Both the position numbers and the translations under genes were made by a program. This document shows positions 56,060-64,000 of a stretch of 64,000 nucleotides of DNA, piece by piece. The notes under the pieces were generated by a model. That model worked only from the letters and a program-made list of their open reading frames with translations. It ran no database searches and was not told where the DNA came from. The first letter of the stretch is position 1; every line of letters begins with the position of its first letter. This DNA is from Ophiodon elongatus (taxonomy: Eukaryota; Chordata; Actinopteri; Perciformes; Hexagrammidae): contig JACSYO010000475.1 of NCBI GenBank assembly GCA_016806645.1, forward strand, positions 62,001-126,000, given 5' to 3'.

Positions 56060-56545
56060 GTGGCAGGGGTGGTGCAATGTGTAAAACAAACAAAGGACTT
56101 TCACCAAGGAGACAGCTGTTCAGGTCCTGTGTAAGATTGAGAGTCAGAGTTTACTTTATGTTTGTAACGTAACGTTGTTATGCTTATTACATAATGTTTG
56201 GTACCAAAGTTTGCTAAGGGCGGTTGTTATTTATTTAAGCTGGTTAAGTTGGTACTGTTGTTACGTAACATTGTTACATTTCTCATCTGATTTTTCATGA
56301 AACTGTCTGACGGTAGTTGTTGTTATTATTCTAACACAAACCATAATCTTTTTTCTAACCTTAACCAAGTAGTTTTTTTTTTTGCCTGAACCAAACCGCT
56401 TCACAACGTCAACCACAGGACCAGGCCAGTATGAAACTTATTTATGAAACACATTTTTGGTTTCAAAATATAGCCATTCAACGTATCCCATGGTTAGCAG
56501 AAATGCCAACATTTTGTGATGACTGGGTTGTTTTGGCACACATAT
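56060..56545 (+). repeat. Repeat family A copy, unexpanded
   Basis: Blocks in order: aaaacaaacaaaggactttc, gtaacgtaacgttgttatgc, gttacgtaacattgttacat, aacacaaaccataatctttt, accttaaccaagtagttttt, gcttcacaacgtcaaccaca, cattcaacgtatcccatggt and gccaacattttgtgatgact. The copy at 62440-63145 follows the same order. Confidence 0.7.
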
Positions 56546-56549
56546 CCCT

Positions 56550-57402
56550 AGTTGACGAATTAAATACAGTTTTTTCAGGAATGCTTTATAAGGACAAAAC
56601 ACAAGTGCACAATCAGCTATTGGTTTGGCTTGGCTTTGCACATAATTCTGCCTTTTATTGCTATATAGACTTAACTGGTAAAAACAGTCGAAACATTGGA
56701 ACATGTTCGAAAAACAAATTGTTTCCTGAGATTAGTTTTAGCTTCTCACCCTGCTCCTGCTTCGCCTTAATGAGTTTGTGTTTAATTCCACAGTAATAGG
56801 CTGTTTGGTCTCACCATTGATGACTGCGGTTACAGGGAGTTGCATGAAACAATCACAACACCAATAACTGATGATATATTATGAAACAAGAATGAACAAA
56901 TTCACAATTATTTTTCAATTAATTACTTAGTGTGAAGGATGTTGTTTGAAATCTATATATATAATTGAGAGCTTGTGCTGGAACATCAGAATTTTGCAGG
57001 TTTGATTTTAGAACTGACGAGATGTTCGCTGGCCGCAAGGTCAACATTACATATAAGCTTTTCTTCACATTAGAGTGTATTGGTATATGTGCATACTTTC
57101 ATTTTGTGTGTGTGAATTCATTAGTCGCATACTTCAGAGTGTGTGTGCCCACATGCAGGGCACATGCTAATAACACGCATTACTGAGCACGGGCAAACCT
57201 ATCTGAGCTGTCCTACATACAGCACACAGACGAACGCAGATGTACAAACATGAGGATGGTGAAGGGGGATGAGAAGCACACGTCAGACTTTTCAAACTTT
57301 TAAACGCAACATCCCTGCACCCTGCGATGCCACCCGACCCAACCTGTGTTGATTTTAGGTTCACAAATAACAGCAAAAACAGAGAAACGTAGACTGTAAA
57401 TG

Positions 57403-57462
<60 letters not shown>

Positions 57463-58100
57463 AAGTGACAGAGACAGATTGGATGACAGGGGAAGCTAGC
57501 AGGAAACGCTACATCCCTTCACACTCATACAGGCACATTGGAAATGATTGACAGCTCCCTCAAGGTCTGTAGTGAATTATTCAGTACAATCTGACAGACC
57601 GACAGACAGGAGACCATACAGAGAGACATCAGTCAGAGATACAGGCTGAGAGAAAGACAGACGAATAGTTAGACAGGCAGACAGAGAGAGGAGAGAGAGA
57701 CATACAAACAGACAAGACAGGCAGCCAGAAGGCTGTGGATCATCAAAACCTCCCTCCAGGCATATTTCTATTCATAATCAATAACTATATTGAATTTTAC
57801 ATAAACCTATGTGCATTTAAAGTCCCAGGACTTTAAATTCTTAAAGAGATGCTTTTTTGAAATTCAGCGTGTTCCTTCACCTGCTGCTGTCCACAAGGGA
57901 GAAAAGTTATAACTCAAGCATCAACAAAAAACAGCTTGTAGTTTAAAAGGTATCACAGTCAATAACAAAGGTCAGCCAATTAGCTTTCAGCTAACAGTGC
58001 CAGTTAGCCTGAGAAAGATAGTACATCAGTTCTCTGAATCTTCTGAGTCTGAATCACATTCTGCTGCTTCACATTAAGAGTGTTTGAGATAGATGATGGC
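56550..58100. other. Unassigned intronic sequence with a (GA)n array
   Basis: (GA)n at 57409-57461, followed by further loose GACAGA-rich sequence to about 57720. No gene recognised. Confidence 0.5.
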
Positions 58101-58541
58101 TTAAAGCTACAGTTGGTAACATTAATAAAAAAAACAACTGTCATGTTTGCTGAAACAGTGACTACATCTTGAAAGTTGCACGTGATAAAGATAATCTGTG
58201 AAAAAAGACAGCTTCCCGTTTAGCTGTGAAATAGTGAAGTTCGCTGGACCGGTGCTTGGTTTTGGCTCAACTGTTTTAAACATGGCGGCAAGGTCACAAA
58301 CTGTCTTACTTAAAAGCACACTAAAATATGTTGCTGAAAACATTTGAGGTGAAAAGGGGTGAGGCAGTAAAATAATTTGTATTCATATTTGATCAGTGCT
58401 GCCTAGCTTGACAGTTTTATTAGAGTTCACAAGCTTTTCACAGATTATCTGTGTCATGTACTACTGTCAGGATGTAGGGACAGTGTGAGCAAATATGCCA
58501 AAATCTATTTTTTGTATTAAAGTTCTCAAGTGTAGCTTTAA
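58101..58541. mobile_element. Foldback MITE with TTAA ends
   Basis: Ends TTAAAGCTAC (58101-58110) and GTAGCTTTAA (58532-58541) are exact inverses. Inner arms at about 58142-58210 and 58430-58505 are also inverted copies: atgtttgctgaaacagtgac, and in inverse atatttgctcacactgtccc; both contain gataatctgtgaaaa or its inverse. No coding capacity. TTAA at both tips would fit a piggyBac-type target duplication. Confidence 0.75.
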
Positions 58542-58544
58542 AGT

Positions 58545-60000
58545 TTTTATTGTTAAGCAGCTGCAAGTGATTTTCTCTGTTGGTGGTGATCATCCAAAAC
58601 ACATACGTAAAAGCAAATCATTACCGTGAGAATATTGTTTCGCACAAACTCAGGCCACAGTCTCTCCTGCTCTCCCCAGGTGTGTCACATCTGTCTCTAG
58701 TCACCTGATTATGATGTCATCTCTGAACTTGAACACACCCTGGCCTAACGAAATAGATTACATTTCCATACAAAACAAAAAACAAAAATTTCACATAACT
58801 ACTTGGTTAGGTTAAGGCAATACAACTTATTGGTAAGGTTTAGTACAAATACATAATGGTTTGGCTTAAAATGACAACAAAATGTAAACAAATCTAAACA
58901 AAAGTGCATGGTTAGGTTTAGGCTACAACACTTTATAGTTCACACAGAACACAAACAGCAGTTTCTTGCAGTTTTCCTCAATGGCAAAATGTCAGGGGGT
59001 CCCTAAAATCATACATCATTTGTCACTAAAATATCATTTAAAAGCTTACTAATGCCCAGAAGCCGAGCCGAGGTGTGTGTGCCGGGTTCGAGAGCTGGCA
59101 TGTGTGTCCAGTTAGCAAGAGAGAAGCGAGTGTGTGTATTGTGTTGTAGGGCGTAGTTGTTGGGATATTAGCCTTCGTGATGTGTGTGCAAAGTGTATAT
59201 AGCCTAACTGCCTTGGTTTGCATCCATGCACTCTTGTATATTAGGTATCAAGTCCGTGTAGGACTTCAGCATAATACTGGAGCACCAGGTAGGGGGGACT
59301 CCCCGATTGCCACTAGGGTATTTCGCACACTGGTGAAAGAGCTTTGTGAGGGTACGTGTCTCCCTGATATAACTTTTGGTTCTATTTATTTAGATTTATT
59401 TACGTCTAACATACCAGCAGGAAAACTCCAAGCCCTTGCGGTTGGCTTTTGATGCTATATTGCCTGAAGCCCAGAAACTATCTAATACACAATACAGCAC
59501 CCTGCTAAATGGAACTACACATGTTTCTATTTGTCAAGTTTGTCAGACCTAGCAGAAGTAACAATTGGTGGGACGGACTTAAGAAGGATCAATTGGGACA
59601 CAGTACAAGAATGACCATAACTATAATCATAAATGTCTGCAGACTGTCAATCAAAGATATCTCAAGACAAATGAATGAGAAGTGACACAAACTTGAGCAT
59701 CAATAGAACATTATACGACTGAATCTTTTCTCACCGATGAAATTAGAGATTCAGTTTATCGTGAGACTCTTTGATTACGTTTTGTTATTTTGTACATGTT
59801 GTAAAAGGTAACAGACCTGGCAGGATGACTAACATTTGAACTTTTACTGTCATTTATCCAACATGGTTGCCAATCGGTCATTACCCCACACAACCATCAT
59901 TTAAAGAGTCTCAGAGTGACCGGCCCTGAAATAAAATGAAGTAAGAGCAATAACCAGTAAGAGTCACTTAATTTGTGAATGAACAGTGAAGCGACCCCTC
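58545..60000. other. Unassigned intronic sequence with a family A fragment
   Basis: 58795-58935 carries inverted family A similarity (tacttggttaggttaaggca, then atggttaggtttaggctaca). No gene recognised elsewhere. Confidence 0.4.
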
Positions 60001-60003
60001 CTT

Positions 60004-60006
<3 letters not shown>

Positions 60007-60079
<73 letters not shown>

Positions 60080-60081
60080 AA
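60007..60081. repeat. Compound (CT)n(CA)n microsatellite
   Basis: (CT)n to 60055 passing directly into (CA)n to 60081, the same order as at 30184-30243. Confidence 0.95.
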
Positions 60082-60680
60082 ATATTTGAATGATTCAGCT
60101 ACATTGAGGCTGCCGCTTATCCACTCGGACTGATTATTCGCTGCGGCCGGACGGACACAGCTAACGGGCAGATCACCTGAGCTGAGTGACCATTTGGTAC
60201 GGATTCAATTATTTCTGGCATTGATTGATCTGGTCAGGCACAAGCAGGAACCAATTGGATTGTCCTAAAAACTGCAACGTTGTCCGACCATTGAACTCCA
60301 GGAGTGGCTGATGCTCTTTGCTGGTCTGTCCACCTGTCTGTCCATCTGTCCATGATCTGTCTCACAACCGGTCTTTCTGTGTGTCTGTCTGTTTGAAGAT
60401 TTTTCTTCATACACATTTTAAAACAGGAAAAGGGGATGCATGTTTGAATTGCATTTTTTCTTTTTTTTTTTTTTTAACAGATGGGGATGATGGGATTGTC
60501 ACATCTCTGTATAATGCAACAAAGTTCAACGTCACAACAATCTGCTTCCTCCAAAATGATCATACCGTTCTCTTTGGAACAGTTTAAAAAAAACTAATCA
60601 TAATCTTCATGCAGGAAGGATTTATTGCAGAACGTATGCATCAGACTGCTTTAGTTTTAACAAGGCGTACCATAACGCAT

Positions 60681-60982
60681 ACTCAAATACTGCAGCTTGT
60701 TCAGCACCCCTCGAAGTCAGGTATCGACACCATTTAGCTTCTGTATGCGACGCACTGGGCTTTCAACTAACTCCAATGTAAACAGACAGCAACCAAAACC
60801 TAGCTAAGTGGTGTTGTTGCCTCAACCTTTAAAAGTTATTTTAAAAAGACACTATGCATGTCACGAATGTTGACACGCTGTCCCTGCCACGTCCAAAAAA
60901 AGACGCCAGAGAAGTACCTAGAGCGTCACAGATTGAAGCTTAGTGCCACTGACCAAGCTGAGGTATTTGACTAGTTTGGAAT
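60681..60982. mobile_element. Family B inverted pair enclosing a family A block
   Basis: Left arm actcaaatactgcagcttgt (from 60681) and right arm at 60939-60982, whose inverse reads agtcaaatacctcagcttgg, are about 75-80% identical inverted copies. Between them lies gttgacacgctgtccctgcc followed by cgccagagaagtacc, shared with 21250-21300. Confidence 0.55.
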
Positions 60983-60999
60983 GAGAAGGCTTTGACCTA

Positions 61000-62430
61000 A
61001 TACGTCGACAGTGTATTTGTTATCAGTTTAAAGTCTTTAAAATATAACATCTATAAATCCTTTTACAGTAAAGGACACACAACTATATCAAGATAACTTG
61101 TGATTTGGTGCAAAAATCACTTCTTGAGTGATCCACATTCTCCCAAAGTGCTTCATCAGCTTCAGTTAGAGTACACAATTCGCTACAATTCCCAGAATGC
61201 CTTTCAACAACCTACCAGATAAAGAGATGTGACCTTGCTGCTTTTCAGCTGTGGATTTCAAATGTAGATGGAGGAAGCGATATCAACAGCAGAACAAGAG
61301 TCTCCTGTCGAGAAAAGGTGAGTCGACCTTGATTCAAACCTCAACCTGTCTTCATACTACAATGCACTATGGGCTCTGCCCTGCTGCCGTGGCTGCGTAC
61401 ACTGGTCTGTGTATCTCCTTTGAGATGGACTTTTTTTCCCAAGATTGATTGATTTAAAACATTTAGTTTTGTTGCCATTGTTATATACCACTGAAAAAAA
61501 CCCTCTGACCTCACACTGCTGCAGGAAATATCTGGACAGGGATTTTAATTATTATACTATTCACGGGGAAAAGATAGAAACGGAGTGTGATCTCGAGCTG
61601 CTCAGTTTCTCTATCAGTATTTACATGGATTTTCCTTTAATGAATGACAGAGAGATGCAAAACAAAGACATAAATGGATATAAGTCAGCAAAATAGGAAA
61701 TCCAGTGGTTTGAATACAAAGCTCAGTGGATGCTTGTTGGAACCTCTTTATGAAACTAATTTCATTTCAGTGTAGTTTTACCTTTTCCATCAGAATTTAA
61801 GTCAAAATATGTGCAAACATCCTACAAGATTTTTACAAAGGTTTTTAAACCCATGAGATCAGTGTTCACTATAAACAGGCTGAATATTAAAACATGTTTA
61901 GCAAGCAGGATATGCAACAGGGAGACAGAAACACAAGATGTTGCTAATCTACTCTGAATTAATAAAGGTTAAATATAGATTAAAGATGCATCTGATGCTT
62001 TTAACTAAATCTAATTTACACTGTAGAGACAAGGAAAAAAAAACGTTGGCTCCAAAAGTGCTCGTCAGGAAGACATAAACACGAGTCGACTGAAGCTGTG
62101 TTGTTTGTGGTGAGGAAAGTCTCTGCAAAATACAATAGATTTGGAGGCAGCCAGGGATGGAGAAAAGAGATAGGAAATCACAGCAAACGCATCCGAAATA
62201 CACCTCTTGAGTTTTGATAAATAAATGTAAGGTACAGCCTATTGTTTTACTGTAAAAAAAAAAACAAAAAAAAAACAGTCCAGACACCAGGGAAAAATAT
62301 TGGCATTGAAAGTTTATGCAGACCACTGATTCGTTAAATGTGGACGTTTTTGCGTTTGGAAGCAAGTGACGTAATATATCAAGCGACTGTTATTGAAAGT
62401 TATGTGGTATGAAAGTTACATGCTATTATA
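61000..62430. other. Unassigned intronic sequence
   Basis: No gene, RNA or repeat that I can support. Confidence 0.4.
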
Positions 62431-62439
62431 GGTGTTTAA

Positions 62440-63145
62440 CAAGAAAGGAAGTCCACAAATTGCATATGGTAGGTTACAAACAAACAAAGACCAAAGTAAA
62501 CGTTGACTTTACCCTTGTTACGTGACGTTGTTTTACGTGACGTAGTTTTACGTGACGTAGTTTTACGTGACGTTGTTTTACGTGACGTTGTTTTACGTGA
62601 CGTAGTTTTACCTGACGTTGTTTTACGTGACGTTGTTTTACGTGACGTTGTTTTACGTGAAGTAGTTTTACGTGACGTTGTTTTACGTGACGATGTTTTA
62701 CGTGACGATGTTTTACGTGAAATAGTTTTACGTGAAGTAGTTTTACGTGACGTAGTTTTAAGTGACATAGTTTTACCTGACGTTGTTTTACCTGACGTTG
62801 TTTTGCCTAACGTTGTAACTCTTGTCTAACGTTGTAACTCTTGTTACGTAATGGTACATAAGCGAGTATGCTAAAAGGGTGGATGTTGTTTATTTACAGT
62901 AGTTATATTTTTTATACTTGTTACATTATGTTGTAACATTACATTGTTATGTTATTTTAACACAAACCATGATTTTTTTTCTAACCATCACCAAATAGGT
63001 TTGTTTGCGTGAACCTAATGGATTGTTTCACAATGTTGACGAATCATTATGCATTTCTTTGTCCAGAAACGTTGACATTCAATGTATCCCATGGTTTGCA
63101 GGATTGTACAATACCAACATTTTGTCTGCCGACTGGGTTGAGCAG
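62440..63145 (+). repeat. Repeat family A copy with minisatellite expansion
   Basis: The flanks match the copy at 56060-56545: aaacaaacaaagacc on the left, and on the right aacacaaaccatgatttttt, accatcaccaaataggtttg, cattcaatgtatcccatggt and caacattttgtctgccgact. The taacgttgtt-like core is expanded into the 15-bp array at 62521-62820. Confidence 0.7.
62521..62820. repeat. 15-bp minisatellite, 20 units
   Basis: Unit cgtgacgttgtttta repeated 20 times with period exactly 15 and only substitutions (gttg/gtag/gatg and cgtg/cctg variants). The period is a multiple of three and has no stop in one frame on each strand, which creates artefactual frames rich in VLRDV (plus) and KTTSR (minus). Thirteen units keep the intact CRE half-site TGACGT. 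Confidence 0.97.
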
Positions 63146-64000
63146 TCAGTGTGATTTTTAGTGAAATTTAGGTCAAATGCCAGTCAAGTTCTTTCTTTCA
63201 GCCATTCTTCTTTTCTCAGGTGATTGACATAAGCCAACAAATTTCACATTGACTATTAAAATGTATTTTATATGGAGGTTTCACACTGCAATATTTGATT
63301 TTATTGAGCAAATCATGTGGTCCAGATGTGAATTGAGAAAATGGGATATTTTGCAGCTCACATTGATTAGAAGATCAGATTTGAATCCCAGTGGAGGGAA
63401 AACAAATCTGAAATGGGAATGTTTGGCTGCAGGTGAAACTCGCGAGCCATTTCCACAGGTGTTGAATAAATCTCAGCTCATTAAATTTGTAACTGGAGTC
63501 ACACTCAAATCCCAGTCACACTGAGCACTGTGCAACTCTCCTGGCTGCAACTATCACATTAAAACCAACTCATGCTCATTCTCCACCTCTCAGCAACTTA
63601 TTGTTGTTCATTAACGCACCTCATTACCAAATCTGCATGTAATTATGCTTGTGTGAATTCCCACATGCTCCATTTCTGAATTAGTTAAGTTAACGTCCCT
63701 TAAAATAATGTTTTTTCCTCTCTTCTTCCACCATTCAGAGAGGTCAGAGGTCAGCTGCAGCCTTAGAGAAGTAAGCTAAAAAAAATAATTCAGCAGGATG
63801 GTCTGCTCATTCACTGAACGTAAGAAGGGATTTCAATTCTCTGAGGGGTAGAAATCATTAAAGTCGCAACCACAGTGGTTTTATCCTTTATCCTATTACT
63901 CTTTGAGCAAGGCACTTAACCATTTTCTCTCCACTGTCTGAGTTTAACCTTTAACCTTCGCGTTAAAGGAGGTCGATACAGCAAAAAGTAAAGTTCACAA
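63145..64000. other. Unassigned sequence with a SINE-tail-like string
   Basis: Ordinary DNA without a recognised gene. tttgagcaaggcacttaacc at about 63901-63920 resembles the SINE segment at about 15800, but no tRNA-like head is visible upstream. Confidence 0.35.

Noticed and set aside
62436..62829. 108- and 110-codon open frames rich in VLRDV and KTTSR units resembling a repeat protein
   Set aside because: They result from the 15-bp minisatellite period being divisible by three; there is no conserved start context or neighbouring exon.

Overview
The window is nuclear genomic DNA of a teleost fish, probably a percomorph. Three things support this: split vertebrate-type coding exons with GT-AG introns, a very high density of (CA)n, (GA)n and (CT)n microsatellites, and several short interspersed repeats that I recognise from memory as common in teleost genomes. 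There is no operon structure, and no tRNA, rRNA or CRISPR array that I can support.

Only one protein-coding gene is visible. It lies on the minus strand near the left end. Three consecutive exons (11064-10865, 5795-5576, 4284-3477) join in frame into 408 codons plus a stop and encode the C-terminal part of an XK-related membrane protein. The signature sequences and the C-terminus ending in YETTV fit XKR7 better than XKR4 or XKR6. The N-terminal exon is not in the window. If the gene is complete, everything from 11065 to 64000 is part of its first intron, which would be more than 52.9 kb long. The last coding region is split by a 1.29 kb intron that, as I recall, mammalian XKR4/6/7 genes lack. 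That intron begins with a near-copy of the ten bases that open the next exon, which looks like the footprint of an intron gain.

Layout: 1-3476 is 3' UTR and downstream flank. 3477-11064 holds the three exons and two introns; the larger intron carries a 713 bp inverted-repeat transposon and a dense dinucleotide cluster. From 11065 to 64000 there is no recognisable exon. That stretch contains compound microsatellites, long polypurine and polypyrimidine tracts, a pentanucleotide array, two 3' fragments of L2/Rex1-like LINEs, a tRNA-derived SINE, several MITEs, a probable solo LTR, multiple copies of one teleost repeat family, and a 20-unit, 15-bp minisatellite that has expanded inside one of those copies.

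I found no multi-gene system. The points most worth a second look are the candidate new intron in xkr7, the indel-free 15-bp minisatellite and its unexpanded relative 6 kb away, a TTAA-flanked foldback element, three short perfect hairpins, and a cluster of three CCAAT boxes. Repeat family names are from memory and were not checked by search.
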